In this document: in pieces, positions 53,345 to 62,241 of the stretch
How positions within the stretch are numbered: the first letter of the stretch is position 1
How the letters are laid out: every line of letters begins with the position of its first letter
Assembly: GCF_025822605.1 (NCBI RefSeq)
Contig: NZ_JACKTY010000021.1
Coordinates: forward strand, 1 to 64,000
Source of the DNA: Mycolicibacterium komossense
GTDB taxonomy: Bacteria > Actinomycetota > Actinomycetes > Mycobacteriales > Mycobacteriaceae
Direction of reading: 5' to 3'
Length of the DNA: 64,000 bases
Notes under the pieces: model-generated
The model's database searches: none
What the model saw: the letters and a program-made list of their open reading frames with translations, nothing else
What the model was told of the DNA's origin: nothing
Position numbers and translations under genes: made by a program

Positions 53345-54679
53345 ATGACAGCCGCCACCGCAGCACTTGACGCTAACGATGTCATCGCCGTCATCGGCAC
53401 CGTAATCAGCCCGTCCGGTCTGACCCACGCCAAAACCGTGCCCTTCAGTCGGGTGAACGCCTTCGCCGACCCCGGGCTGGGCGCCAGTCCGGTCTGGCAC
53501 GGATTCACCATCGACCAGACCGGTATCGCGTTCACTGACGATATCGGCGTCGTCGGCGACGAGCGGATCCGCATCGACCTTCCGGCCCTGGCCATCCTCG
53601 GTGGCGGAATGGCCTGGGCGCCAGGATCTTTCTACGATCAGGCGGGTAACCCGATTGCGATGTGCAGCCGCGGCACCCTGGCGCGGATCGAGGCCAGGTT
53701 GGCTGAGCACGGGCTGGCCGCGCGGATCGGCCACGAGATCGAATTCGTCCTGGTCGGGCCTGACGGCGCCGCGTTGCCGTCGAATCTCTGGGCCCAGTAC
53801 GGACTGGCGGGCCTGCTCGAGCACGAGGACTTCGCCCGCGATGTGATGGCGGCGGCGACCGCCGCCGGGGTGGGCATCGAACAGTTCCACCCCGAATACG
53901 GCCTCAACCAGTTCGAGATCTCGCTGCGCCCCCGCACGCCGGTTGCCGCGGCCGACCATCTGGTGCTGATGCGCATCATCATCGGCCGGGTGGCGCGCCA
54001 ACACGGATTGCGGGTCAGCCTGTCCCCGGTCCCGTTCGCCGGGGCGGTCGGTTCCGGCGCACATCAACACTTCTCGCTCACTCGAGACGGCAGCCCCGTG
54101 TTCTCCGGCGGGTCCGGCCCGCACGGAATGACACCGCAGGGGGCGAGCGCGATCGCCGGTGTACTCGCAGGCCTGCCAGCTGCCCAGGGCGTCCTGTCCG
54201 GCTCGATCCTGTCGGGTCTGCGCATGCAGCCCGGGCACTGGGCTGGTGCGTATGTGTGCTGGGGGAGTGAGAATCGCGAAGCCGCGGTTCGCTTCCTGGC
54301 TGGCGGCTCTGGCAACCCGCACGGCGCCAACGTCGAGGTGAAGATCGTCGACCCGTCGGCCAATCCCTACCTCGCCACGGCCGCCATCCTCGGGCTTGCC
54401 CTCGACGGGATCGAGCGCAATGCGCCCCTGCCGAGCGAGACCACGGTGGACCCGGCCACCCAGACGGTGCAGCAGCGCGCCGAGGCGGCTACGGTACAAC
54501 TACCCGATCAACAGACGGATATTCTCGCCGCCCTTGATGATTCCGATCTGATTCGGAGCATCCTCGGTGATCCGGTAGTCGACATGCTGGTCACGGTCCG
54601 GCGCCACGAGCAGGACAACTACGGCGATCTCACTCCCGATGAGCTGGCCGCGAAGTTCCGGTTGGCTTGGAGTGTGTGA
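53345..54679 (+). CDS. glnA3: Glutamine synthetase-like protein GlnA3
   Basis: A 444-residue glutamine synthetase-type ligase. EIEFVLVGPDGA carries metal-binding Glu, IEQFHPEYGLNQFEISL the next Glu residues and the SGAHQHFSL loop the catalytic His. NPHGANVEVKIVDPSANPY supplies the ATP/ammonia-site Arg-like segment. Actinobacterial GlnA3 acts as a gamma-glutamyl-polyamine ligase in Streptomyces; the M. tuberculosis GlnA3 (Rv1878) role is not settled, so the true substrate is open. ATG 53345 is chosen over the longer frame, which runs back through the upstream gene. Confidence 0.9.
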   Translation: MTAATAALDANDVIAVIGTVISPSGLTHAKTVPFSRVNAFADPGLGASPVWHGFTIDQTGIAFTDDIGVVGDERIRIDLPALAILGGGMAWAPGSFYDQAGNPIAMCSRGTLARIEARLAEHGLAARIGHEIEFVLVGPDGAALPSNLWAQYGLAGLLEHEDFARDVMAAATAAGVGIEQFHPEYGLNQFEISLRPRTPVAAADHLVLMRIIIGRVARQHGLRVSLSPVPFAGAVGSGAHQHFSLTRDGSPVFSGGSGPHGMTPQGASAIAGVLAGLPAAQGVLSGSILSGLRMQPGHWAGAYVCWGSENREAAVRFLAGGSGNPHGANVEVKIVDPSANPYLATAAILGLALDGIERNAPLPSETTVDPATQTVQQRAEAATVQLPDQQTDILAALDDSDLIRSILGDPVVDMLVTVRRHEQDNYGDLTPDELAAKFRLAWSV

Positions 54680-54682
54680 GCG

Positions 54683-56446
54683 TTAGCGCACGCCGCGCAG
54701 CAACCGGCCCGGCCGGGCCCCGGTGTCGGCACCGTGGCGCCGGGTCACCACCCCGTTGACCACGGTGGCGTCATACCCGCTGGCCCCTTGGATGAGCCGA
54801 CGGCCACCGGCCGGTAGGTCGTAAGCCATCCGGGGTACGTCCAGAGTCAGGGCGGCCATGTCGATGACATTGAGATCAGCCCGCTTGCCAACTTGGATGA
54901 CACCGCGGTCCGACAGCCCGAAAAGCTTTGCGGTATCTAGAGTTTGCTTACGCACCACATATTCCAGCGAGAACTTCGGCCCGCGATGGCGATCCCTTGC
55001 CCAGTGGGTCAGCAGGAAGGTCGGGTAGGAGGCGTCGCAGATCAGACCGCAGTGCGCGCCGCCGTCGGACAGGCCCGACACCGCCGCGGGACTCTGCATC
55101 ATCTCGTAGATCGCGCTGTGGTCACCCTCTGCGTAGTTGAAGAACGGCAGCATCAACATGGCGCCGGCATTCGATTCCAGCATCAGGTCGTACATGGTGG
55201 ACAGCGGATCTTGGCCTCTGGCGGTGGCGATGGCTGCCACCGTCTTGTCCGGAGTCGGTTCGTAATCCGGCGGATCGCCGATCGCATAGAGCCGGTCGGT
55301 GCTGTACTGCGCGAGCGCGAACAGCCCGTCGAGCAGCACGCCGGGAGCAGGCGCCACATCCTCCTCGGCCAGGATCGCGGCTTTGACCGCAGGATTCGCC
55401 AGCTGCTCTGCCAGTTCCTCGCGGCCGAGTTCTGCCTTGAGCCGCCGGAAGGTCGGGCGGTGGGTGAAGGCGTGGTAGCCCGGGAAGCCCAGCAGCATAC
55501 CGAACGGGCGGGCGGCAAACTGTGCGTAGAGCTCGATCCCGTTCTCATGCGCCTTCTCGGCCCGGTCGAGCTGCTGGCGCCACAGCTCGGGGGCATGGGA
55601 GGCCTGGATCAACGTGAACGAGACCGGGAGGCTGATGTCATCGGAAAGCTTTGCCATCCATTCCATTTCGCGCATGCACGCTTCGGCGGGGCTCTCGCCC
55701 GCGGTGCCCTGCGGGGCCACTTCGAAAACCGCCTGCCCGCCTGCAGCCATCGCCCGGCCGAGGCCGAACAGCTCGGCCTCGGCCGCATAGGTGCCTGGCA
55801 CCGCCTGCCCGTCGATGGCCCGGTGCGCCTCGGTGCGTGAGGTGGAGAAGCCCAGCGCCCCCGCTTCGATGGCCTCCTGCACGATCCGCGCCATGGCGGC
55901 GATATCGTCGGCGGTGGCTTCCTCGTTGTTGGCGCCACGTTCGCCCATGGCGTAGCCGCGTACCGGCCCGTGCGCGATCTGCGTTCCGTAATCGACTGCG
56001 AGATGGCGCTTCTCGATGGCGTCGAGATACTGCGGGAAACTTTCCCACTGCCAGGTGATGCCCTCGGCCAGTGCACTGCCCGGGATGTCCTCGACACCTT
56101 CCATCAGTTCGATCAGCCACTGTTCCTTACCGGGGCGCACGGGTGCGAAACCGACGCCGCAGTTGCCGCTGACCACGGTGGTCACGCCGTGCATGCTGGA
56201 GGGCTCGAGCGTCTCGTCCCAGCTGACCTGGCCGTCGTAATGCGTGTGCACGTCCACGAATCCGGGTGCGACGATCCGGCCCGTTGCATCGAGGGTCTCG
56301 ACGGCGTCCGTTTCTATCCCCGGCCCCGTATCGCCGCGGCGGCGTACCTCGACGATGCGACCGTCCTTGACGCCGATATCGGCCTGGAAGCGTTCTTTGC
56401 CGGTGCCGTCGACGACAGTTCCGCCGGTGATCTTGAGGTCGAGCAT
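54683..56446 (-). CDS. Amidohydrolase (N-acyl-D-amino-acid deacylase type), member 1 of an operon
   Basis: A 587-residue metal-dependent hydrolase. [16 protein letters not shown] near residue 60 is the HxH-containing metal motif of the amidohydrolase-3/D-aminoacylase group. GGTVVDGTG and [20 protein letters not shown] near 425 are further shared blocks, and [16 protein letters not shown] sits in the small beta subdomain. Substrates are presumed N-acylated or cyclic amides. Converges on glnA3 by 3 bp. It is separated by 9 bp from the NTF2-like gene and probably shares its transcript, which begins at the KstR-type box further upstream. Confidence 0.85.
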   Translation of the reverse strand: MLDLKITGGTVVDGTGKERFQADIGVKDGRIVEVRRRGDTGPGIETDAVETLDATGRIVAPGFVDVHTHYDGQVSWDETLEPSSMHGVTTVVSGNCGVGFAPVRPGKEQWLIELMEGVEDIPGSALAEGITWQWESFPQYLDAIEKRHLAVDYGTQIAHGPVRGYAMGERGANNEEATADDIAAMARIVQEAIEAGALGFSTSRTEAHRAIDGQAVPGTYAAEAELFGLGRAMAAGGQAVFEVAPQGTAGESPAEACMREMEWMAKLSDDISLPVSFTLIQASHAPELWRQQLDRAEKAHENGIELYAQFAARPFGMLLGFPGYHAFTHRPTFRRLKAELGREELAEQLANPAVKAAILAEEDVAPAPGVLLDGLFALAQYSTDRLYAIGDPPDYEPTPDKTVAAIATARGQDPLSTMYDLMLESNAGAMLMLPFFNYAEGDHSAIYEMMQSPAAVSGLSDGGAHCGLICDASYPTFLLTHWARDRHRGPKFSLEYVVRKQTLDTAKLFGLSDRGVIQVGKRADLNVIDMAALTLDVPRMAYDLPAGGRRLIQGASGYDATVVNGVVTRRHGADTGARPGRLLRGVR

Positions 56447-56455
56447 CGTTACTCC

Positions 56456-56932
56456 CTAAACCAGGCCGGTGGCGTCGAAGATCCATGACATGTCCGCGGC
56501 AGCGAAGTCCGCCAGCCACGTCGGCGGGGCGTGGTTGGCCAGTGCCCCCATATCCCAGTAGTCCTTCCACCGGGTGATCTTGCCGTCCTCCACGCGATGC
56601 ACGGTGACGAACTGCAGCACCGCCGATTCGCCAGTGGCCCAATGCCATTCCTCGTGATGTTCGTACATGACATCGGCGCCGTCGGCGACCAGCAGTCCGG
56701 TGAAGTTCTCGTAGGAGGCCAGCGGTTCGAGGCCGATCTTGAGCCGCTTGACGATGTCTTCCGGGCCGCGCGCCGCCGCCGTCGGACCGACCGGCATATC
56801 CAGATAGATGCAGTCCTGCGACAGATAGGTTTTCAGCTCGTCCCAGTCGCGGCGCGACAGTGCCGCCCACATGCCGAGAACCGTGGCTTTCACGTCAGTG
56901 GCCTCGTCGGCCACCCGAACCTCAACGGACAT
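56456..56932 (-). CDS. NTF2-like (ketosteroid isomerase/limonene-epoxide-hydrolase fold) protein
   Basis: A 158-residue alpha+beta cone fold. KATVLGMWAALSRRDWDELKTYLSQDCIYLDMP is the classic SnoaL/NTF2-like opening, YENFTGLLVADGADVMYEHHEEW and VLQFVTVHRVEDGKITRWKDYWD are the beta-sheet and active-pocket parts. The KSI-like pocket has two acidic positions but no assigned reaction. ATG 56932 is chosen because the fold begins there and the longer frame runs antisense-like through the next gene. Its start overlaps the preceding amidohydrolase's end by 11 bp, so the operon order is amidohydrolase, NTF2-like, amidohydrolase. Confidence 0.85.
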   Translation of the reverse strand: MSVEVRVADEATDVKATVLGMWAALSRRDWDELKTYLSQDCIYLDMPVGPTAAARGPEDIVKRLKIGLEPLASYENFTGLLVADGADVMYEHHEEWHWATGESAVLQFVTVHRVEDGKITRWKDYWDMGALANHAPPTWLADFAAADMSWIFDATGLV

Positions 56933-58709
56933 CGGCAAGTTCGCCTTTCTGGGTGGGTGCAGGTGTCGACCGCCCGGCGCGCAGGAAGCTGCCGGTGCGC
57001 TGGTGGCCGAGCGTCGGTGTGGGTTGACCGTCACGGAACACGGCGCGACCGGCGACGAACACCGCGGTGACGGTGTCGTCGTTGCGGTTGACCATGCGCG
57101 ACAGGCCGCCGTACTGCTCGACCTGCTCCTCGGCGTAATCGTCGAGTGTCGCATCGAGTTTCGTGGGGTCGATCACCACCACGTCGGCGCGGTCACCGAC
57201 CCGCAGGTGCCCGGCGTCGATCCCGTACCAGTCGGCCAGTTCCCCGGTCAGTCGGTGCACCGCGTGTTCGACGGTCATGAACGGCACCCCGGCGCGCTCG
57301 GCATCGCGGACATGCCGCAGCAGGCGCAGCCCGAAGTTGTAGAACGCCATATTGCGCAGGTGCGCGCCGGCGTCGGAGAAGCCCATCTGGATCCCGGCGT
57401 CGCCGGCCAGTTTCTTGAGCACCTCGGGCCGGTGGTTGGAGATAGTGGTGCGCCAGCGTAGCGCCCGGCCGTGTTCGAGGACCAGGTCGAGGAAGGCGTC
57501 TACCGGGTGCAGACCGCCGCGGTCCTTGCCGACCTGGCCGAATGACTTGCCGATCACAGTCGGGTCCGGGCAGTCGACGATATCGGCGTCGAAGAAGTCC
57601 CGCTGCCACACCCGCACTCCGAGCTTGCTCTCGTACTGCTTGCGGAACTGGCGGCGGTAGGCCTCGTCGCGCATCATGTCGTTGCGTTCCACCTCGTCCT
57701 GCAGGTGCAAGGCCGCCGCACCCGCGCCGAACTCCTCGAAGATCACCAGGTCGATACCGTCGGCATACACCTCGAACGGCACCGGAAGGTGCTGCCAGCG
57801 GAAGTCGCCGCCGAACCGGTTCACCATTCGCGACAACGGTGTAAAGATCAGCCACGCGTACGGGTTGGATTTCACGTCGGCGGCCGAGAGCAGGCTGGTC
57901 TTGAGCTTGCGGCGGCCCACGCCCAACGACTGCACCACATTCGAGACCAAATTCAGTGGGTTCTCGATATCCGGCCCGGACTGCAATACCCGGCCGCGTC
58001 GGCGCAGTATCGATTTCAGCCTGCGCAGCTCGCGCGGTTTGGCGTAGGTCGAGGGCAATGTACGTGACCGGCAGATCTCGCCGTCGAGCTTGTCGAACAG
58101 CAGCTGCATCGACGACATCCCGAGGAAGCCGGAATCCAGCGCATCGACGAGCCAGCGCTCCATCTGGGCCAGCTCGGCGGGGGTGGGCTGATCATCACTG
58201 CGGGTTGCGCGGTCGAGACCCATTGTGGCCGTGCGTAAATCGGAGTGGCCGATGAAGGCCGTCACATTAGGTCCCAGGGGCAATGATTCCAGGGCGGTGA
58301 TGTATTCGGTGCAGTTCGACCAGGTTTTGTGCGTTTCGACGGCGCCGATCACGTCCTCGCGGGGGATCGCCTCGACGCGGCCGAAGATATCGCCGGCGTC
58401 CACCCCGTCGACGTGGATGGTCGACAGCGAGCACGAACCGAGTGTGATGGTTGTGACGCCGTGGCGCACCGATTCCGACAGTGAGGGCCGCAGCAGCACT
58501 TCCACGTCGTAGTGGGTGTGGATGTCGATCAGTCCCGGCAATACCCACTTGCCTTCGGCGTCGATGACGTCAGCGCAGCCCGCCTCGTCGAGGTGGTGCG
58601 GGGTGATCGTCGCGATATGGCCATTCTTGATGCCGATATTGCGGGTGCAGGACGGAGCTCCGGTGCCGTCGAACCAGCGGCCATTGCGGATGATCGTGTC
58701 GAAGGTCAC
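56922..58709 (-). CDS. Amidohydrolase (N-acyl-D-amino-acid deacylase type), member 2 of an operon
   Basis: A 595-residue paralogue of the gene two places downstream. LIDIHTHYDVEVLLRPS is the metal motif near residue 62, SVRHGVTTITLGSCSLS follows, and GFSDAGAHLRNMAFYNFGLRLLR the late His/Asp-containing region near 455. TFDTIIRNGRWFDGTG starts the protein, so the GTG at 58709 is well placed, and a leaderless promoter fits: TTGACA (58741-58746), 17 nt, TTCTAT (58718-58723), then 8 nt. A KstR-type box covers that -10. Substrate unknown; the NTF2-like partner and KstR box hint at steroid-derived or lipid compounds (inference). Confidence 0.85.
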   Translation of the reverse strand: MTFDTIIRNGRWFDGTGAPSCTRNIGIKNGHIATITPHHLDEAGCADVIDAEGKWVLPGLIDIHTHYDVEVLLRPSLSESVRHGVTTITLGSCSLSTIHVDGVDAGDIFGRVEAIPREDVIGAVETHKTWSNCTEYITALESLPLGPNVTAFIGHSDLRTATMGLDRATRSDDQPTPAELAQMERWLVDALDSGFLGMSSMQLLFDKLDGEICRSRTLPSTYAKPRELRRLKSILRRRGRVLQSGPDIENPLNLVSNVVQSLGVGRRKLKTSLLSAADVKSNPYAWLIFTPLSRMVNRFGGDFRWQHLPVPFEVYADGIDLVIFEEFGAGAAALHLQDEVERNDMMRDEAYRRQFRKQYESKLGVRVWQRDFFDADIVDCPDPTVIGKSFGQVGKDRGGLHPVDAFLDLVLEHGRALRWRTTISNHRPEVLKKLAGDAGIQMGFSDAGAHLRNMAFYNFGLRLLRHVRDAERAGVPFMTVEHAVHRLTGELADWYGIDAGHLRVGDRADVVVIDPTKLDATLDDYAEEQVEQYGGLSRMVNRNDDTVTAVFVAGRAVFRDGQPTPTLGHQRTGSFLRAGRSTPAPTQKGELADVR

Positions 58710-58718
58710 AACCGCTAA

Positions 58719-58732
58719 TAGAACCTGTTCCA
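58719..58732. promoter_or_regulatory. KstR-type operator over the amidohydrolase promoter
   Basis: TAGAACCTGTTCCA is a second perfect match to TNNAACNNGTTNNA. It overlaps the minus-strand -10 (ATAGAA on the plus strand, 58718-58723) of the amidohydrolase operon, as expected for a repressor that blocks polymerase. The TTGACA -35 lies at 58741-58746. Confidence 0.7.
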
Positions 58733-58753
58733 GTCGCGGGTGTCAACGATTTA

Positions 58754-58779
58754 GTGAACACATTTGTTGATGTGTTCAC
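58754..58779. promoter_or_regulatory. Perfect inverted repeat between amidohydrolase and dienelactone hydrolase genes
   Basis: GTGAACACA (58754-58762), 8 nt, TGTGTTCAC (58771-58779). The perfect 9-bp arms and 17-bp half-site period resemble a TetR-type or GntR-type operator rather than KstR. It lies immediately upstream of the minus-strand -35 and of the dienelactone hydrolase gene, so it could control both. Confidence 0.55.
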
Positions 58780-58852
58780 AGGCTCAGTTCCAGTCGGCCG
58801 GGTCCCAGTCGGCCTGCGCGCCCTCGACGACCTCCGGCGCATACTCGATGAG

Positions 58853-59770
58853 GTGACTCCCTTACAGCGCTACATCGCCGAAGAGATCGCCACCGATCAC
58901 GTGGACGGATTGCTGTCGCGCCGTGAGGCGATGCGCCGCCTGGCGCTGCTGGGTGTATCCGCAGCTTCCGCAACAGCTTTGATCGCGGCCTGCAGTGACG
59001 AGCGCGGCGCTACCCCGGCCTCGTCGATTGCCTCCGGGAGTACCGGCACCCCCGCTTCGGCGGCGGGGACGGCTCCGGGAATGGAGGAGGAATTGCCGAC
59101 CACCGATATCACCTGGGCCGGTCCGGCCGGCGAACTGAAAGGCGCGTGGGCCGAAGCAGCCGATCCCAAAGGTGCGGTGCTCGTCATCCACGAGAACAAA
59201 GGACTCAACAGCTGGGTAAGGACGGTCGCCGGCCGGCTCGCCGGGGTCGGGTACTCGGCGCTGGCCATCGACCTACTCTCCGAGGAGGGCGGGACCGCCA
59301 CCTTCACCGATCCCGCGGAAGCCACCGCCGCGCTGGGCAAGGTCGATCCGCAGCGCTTCGTCGCCGACCTGAAGTCCGGCGTCGAGGAGCTCGGGCGCCG
59401 GGCACCGGGCAAGAAGCTGGCGGTGGTGGGCTTCTGCTTCGGCGGCGGGCTGACCTGGCAGCTGCTGGCGGCGGGCGAACCGCAACTGGCCGCGGCGGTG
59501 CCGTTCTACGGCCCGTTCCCCGACGGCGCTGATCTCGCCGGGTCGAAGGCGAACGTCCTCGGCTTCTACGGCGCGCTCGACACAAGGGTCACCTCGACCC
59601 AGGACGCGGCCAAGACCGCCTTGGACAAGGCCGGCCTGAACCACCTGCTGGTCGTCGAACCGAACGCCGACCACGCGTTCTTCAACGACAGCGGACCGCG
59701 GTACAACGCCGAGGCGGCGGCCGATGCCTGGCAGAAGCTGCAGGAGTGGTTCGGGAAATACCTGGTCTGA
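58853..59770 (+). CDS. Exported dienelactone hydrolase-family lipoprotein
   Basis: A 305-residue alpha/beta hydrolase. The leader RREAMRRLALLGVSAASATALIAAC has a twin-arginine-like start and a lipobox ending in LIAAC, so Tat export and lipid anchoring are likely. The catalytic triad reads GFCFGGG (nucleophile Cys), YGALDTRVT (Asp) and NADHAFFNDS (His). Dienelactone hydrolases open lactone rings in aromatic degradation, but this branch is mostly uncharacterised. GTG 58853 (VTPLQRYIAEEI) is the likely start; the frame from GTG 58754 begins within the inverted repeat. Uses its own promoter region, divergent from the amidohydrolase. Confidence 0.82.
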   Translation: MTPLQRYIAEEIATDHVDGLLSRREAMRRLALLGVSAASATALIAACSDERGATPASSIASGSTGTPASAAGTAPGMEEELPTTDITWAGPAGELKGAWAEAADPKGAVLVIHENKGLNSWVRTVAGRLAGVGYSALAIDLLSEEGGTATFTDPAEATAALGKVDPQRFVADLKSGVEELGRRAPGKKLAVVGFCFGGGLTWQLLAAGEPQLAAAVPFYGPFPDGADLAGSKANVLGFYGALDTRVTSTQDAAKTALDKAGLNHLLVVEPNADHAFFNDSGPRYNAEAAADAWQKLQEWFGKYLV

Positions 59771-59785
59771 TTGCCGCGCGTCGAG

Positions 59786-60148
59786 CTACTGCGCGTCCAG
59801 GTGCAGCGCCACCGTCACCCGGCCCCGGTCGTCGCGCGTGGCCACGGCGTGCCCGGTGCGCTCGGTGCCGTCGAGGGCGATGGTCATCGGTGCGCCCGCG
59901 CCGAGGAAATTGCGCCACCACGATTTCTGGTCGGGCATCGAGACCCCGATGGTGATGTCGTCGCCGGTGCGGCGATATCCGATGGGGAGACTGAACGTGC
60001 GCCCGGATTTTCGGCCGACGTAGCTGATGGTGGTGATGTAGCGCTCGACGAATCGGCCCACCACCGGGGCGCCGGCCAGCGCTGTCACCCCCGCGTTGAC
60101 GAGGTTCACGAAGCGTTGCAGCGGTCCACCGAAAGGCACACCAGGCAT
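59786..60148 (-). CDS. Deazaflavin-dependent nitroreductase-like (Ddn) protein
   Basis: A 120-residue split-barrel protein. RYITTISYVGRKSGRTFSLPIGY has the RKSGR motif of the Ddn family, and WWRNFLGAGAPMTIALDG the second conserved strand pair. It probably binds F420H2. ATG 60148 begins the conserved domain (MPGVPFGGPLQRF); the longer frame to 60316 is not supported because it runs through the thioesterase start region. Only 11 bp separate its start from the TesB gene on the other strand, an unusually small divergent space. Confidence 0.82.
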   Translation of the reverse strand: MPGVPFGGPLQRFVNLVNAGVTALAGAPVVGRFVERYITTISYVGRKSGRTFSLPIGYRRTGDDITIGVSMPDQKSWWRNFLGAGAPMTIALDGTERTGHAVATRDDRGRVTVALHLDAQ

Positions 60149-60159
60149 GATGCCGGGTG

Positions 60160-60972
60160 ATGGAATCCACGCTGAGCGCTGTGCTCGATTCGTTAGACCT
60201 CGACCAGGTGTCAACGACCCCGGGATCGGGGATGTTCGTCGGTAAGCAATTCGACGGACCGGCCCACCACATTCTGGGTGCCCACATCGCCGCCCAGGCT
60301 CTGATGGCGGGGGCACGCACCGCCGGCGGCCGCGCGCCGCACAGCATGCACGTCTACTTCCTGCGCCCCGGCGACGGTAGGTATCCCGTCGATTTCGAGG
60401 TCGCCCCGCTGCAGGACGGTCGCACCTTCGCGGCGCGACGGGTCACGGGCCGGCAGAACGCAACGGTGCTGATGGAAGCGACCACCTCGTTCAGTTCCGC
60501 AGTGCAGGACATCGAGTACCAACCGAGCATGCCCGTGGTGGCCGAACCGGAATCGCTGGCATCGATACCGGCTCACGGGACGTGGACCAGTCTGGACTGG
60601 TTCGAGCGACGCAATGTGACCACCGCCGAGGGGGCAGCGCAAAGCCGAATGTGGTTGCGTCCCAGAGGTGATATTCCCGACGACCCCGTGCTGGCCGACT
60701 GTCTGGCGGCCTACCTGTCGGCAGTCACCCTCATCGAGCCCACCCTGGTACCGCGGTGGAAGACGATGGCCGGGCCGCCGATCTCGGCGATGCGCGGACA
60801 CTCGGTGTGGTTCCATCGGCCGCCGAGGATGTCGGACTGGTTGTTCTACGACGAATCGAGCCCCAGTGCCACCGCGGGCCGGTCCCTGGCGACCGGCACG
60901 ATGTTCAACCGCAACGGTGAACTCGTGTGTACCGCAACGCAGGAAATCTACTTCCCGCCCAAGCGGGAGTGA
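60160..60972 (+). CDS. Acyl-CoA thioesterase II (TesB type)
   Basis: A 270-residue double-hotdog thioesterase releasing free fatty acids from acyl-CoA. SMHVYFLRPGDGRYPVDFEV and LQDGRTFAARRVTGRQNATVLMEATTSF form hotdog 1, and GRSLATGTMFNRNGELVCTATQE at the C-terminus hotdog 2 with its Gln. The Asp/Thr/Gln triad of TesB is only partly visible. ATG 60160 and GTG 60157 are both possible; the spacing to the Ddn-like gene does not decide. Next on the strand is the PimC-like gene, 86 bp downstream. Confidence 0.88.
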   Translation: MESTLSAVLDSLDLDQVSTTPGSGMFVGKQFDGPAHHILGAHIAAQALMAGARTAGGRAPHSMHVYFLRPGDGRYPVDFEVAPLQDGRTFAARRVTGRQNATVLMEATTSFSSAVQDIEYQPSMPVVAEPESLASIPAHGTWTSLDWFERRNVTTAEGAAQSRMWLRPRGDIPDDPVLADCLAAYLSAVTLIEPTLVPRWKTMAGPPISAMRGHSVWFHRPPRMSDWLFYDESSPSATAGRSLATGTMFNRNGELVCTATQEIYFPPKRE

Positions 60973-61058
60973 ACCGTGGCGGGGGAGTTCATCGACCATT
61001 CAGGTCCCGGTTGAGCTGCTGTTGATGACCGCACACGCCACCCCGATGTGATGCTCCC

Positions 61059-62174
61059 ATGATGCGGGTCGTGCAGGTCGCGAATTTCTACGGCCCGCGC
61101 TCGGGCGGCCTGCGTACCGCGGTGGACCGACTCGGTGCGGAGTATTGCGCCAGTGGCCACGAGGTGTTCCTTATCGTGCCAGGACCGCACGCCGCCCGCA
61201 GCCAGCTGTCGTCGGGTGTCACCCGAATTTCGGTGCCGGCCCGCAAGATTCCGCTCACCGGTGGGTACCGGGCGGTGCTGCCCCGGCCAGTGACGGCCTT
61301 GCTGGAATCACTCGAGCCCGACGCGATCGAGGTATCGGATCGCTGCACGCTGCGCTCACTGGGGCGGTGGGGTTCTCGCCACGGCGTGACCACGGTGATG
61401 ATCTCCCATGAACGACTGGACCGACTCACGGGCCAACTCTTGCCGCCCGGAATTGCCAGGCGGGTAGCCGATTACGCGAACCGTCGCACTGCGCAGGAAT
61501 ACGACACCGTGCTGTGCACCACTCAGTTCGCCCGCGAGGAGTTCGACAGGATCCGGGCGCCCAACGTACTGACTGTTCCCCTCGGCGTCGATCTGGACGT
61601 GTTCCATCCACGCCATTTCTCCGCCGCGGTGCGTGGCCGGTGGGCGTCTCCCGCGCAGCTGCTGCTGGTGCACTGCGGTCGGTTGTCGGTCGAGAAACGA
61701 GCCGATCGAAGCATTCACACCCTTGCGGCACTTCGGGATTCGGGAATCGACGCACGGCTGGTGATCGCCGGTGACGGACCGCTGCGCCATCGGCTGGAAC
61801 GCCAGGCGGGCCGCCTACCTGTCGATTTCACGGGTTTCATCGACAGCCGGGAGTCGGTCGCGGCGCTGCTGGCGTCTGCCGACGTGGCGTTGGCGCCAGG
61901 GCCACACGAAACCTTCGGACTGGCCGCGCTGGAAGCCCTGGCCTGCGGTACCCCGGCGGTAGTGTCCCGCACCTCGGCGCTGACCGAAATCCTGACGGCC
62001 GACAGTGGTGCGTGCGCCGACAACGACCCCGACGCCATCGCCGCGGCGGTCACCGGGATCATCGGCCGACCGGAGCGGGAGCGCCGCCACGATGCCCGCC
62101 GGCGGGCGGAACGTTTCACCTGGCCGAGCGCGGCGCAGGGCATGCTGACCGCGCTGGGTGCGTTTGGCGCCTGA
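61059..62174 (+). CDS. pimC: PimC-like phosphatidylinositol mannoside mannosyltransferase (GT4)
   Basis: A 371-residue GT-B glycosyltransferase. VVQVANFYGPRSGGLRTAVDR at the start, the TTVMISHERLDRL segment, TVPLGVDLDVFHP, LLVHCGRLSVEKRADRSIH and PGPHETFGLAALEALACGTP (the EX7E motif) match what I remember of M. tuberculosis CDC1551 PimC, proposed to add the third mannose to PIM2 in the cytoplasmic leaflet. H37Rv lacks pimC, and in CDC1551 it lies elsewhere, so this location is not syntenic. A second ATG at 61062 matches the usual start and is equally good. It is not in an operon with PimA/PimB here. Confidence 0.78.
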   Translation: MMRVVQVANFYGPRSGGLRTAVDRLGAEYCASGHEVFLIVPGPHAARSQLSSGVTRISVPARKIPLTGGYRAVLPRPVTALLESLEPDAIEVSDRCTLRSLGRWGSRHGVTTVMISHERLDRLTGQLLPPGIARRVADYANRRTAQEYDTVLCTTQFAREEFDRIRAPNVLTVPLGVDLDVFHPRHFSAAVRGRWASPAQLLLVHCGRLSVEKRADRSIHTLAALRDSGIDARLVIAGDGPLRHRLERQAGRLPVDFTGFIDSRESVAALLASADVALAPGPHETFGLAALEALACGTPAVVSRTSALTEILTADSGACADNDPDAIAAAVTGIIGRPERERRHDARRRAERFTWPSAAQGMLTALGAFGA

Positions 62175-62241
62175 CGATTTGGGAACCCCGAGTTATTGAC
62201 GGGGCTGTCGTAGGCGCGGCCCACCAATCAAAGGAGCCGTT

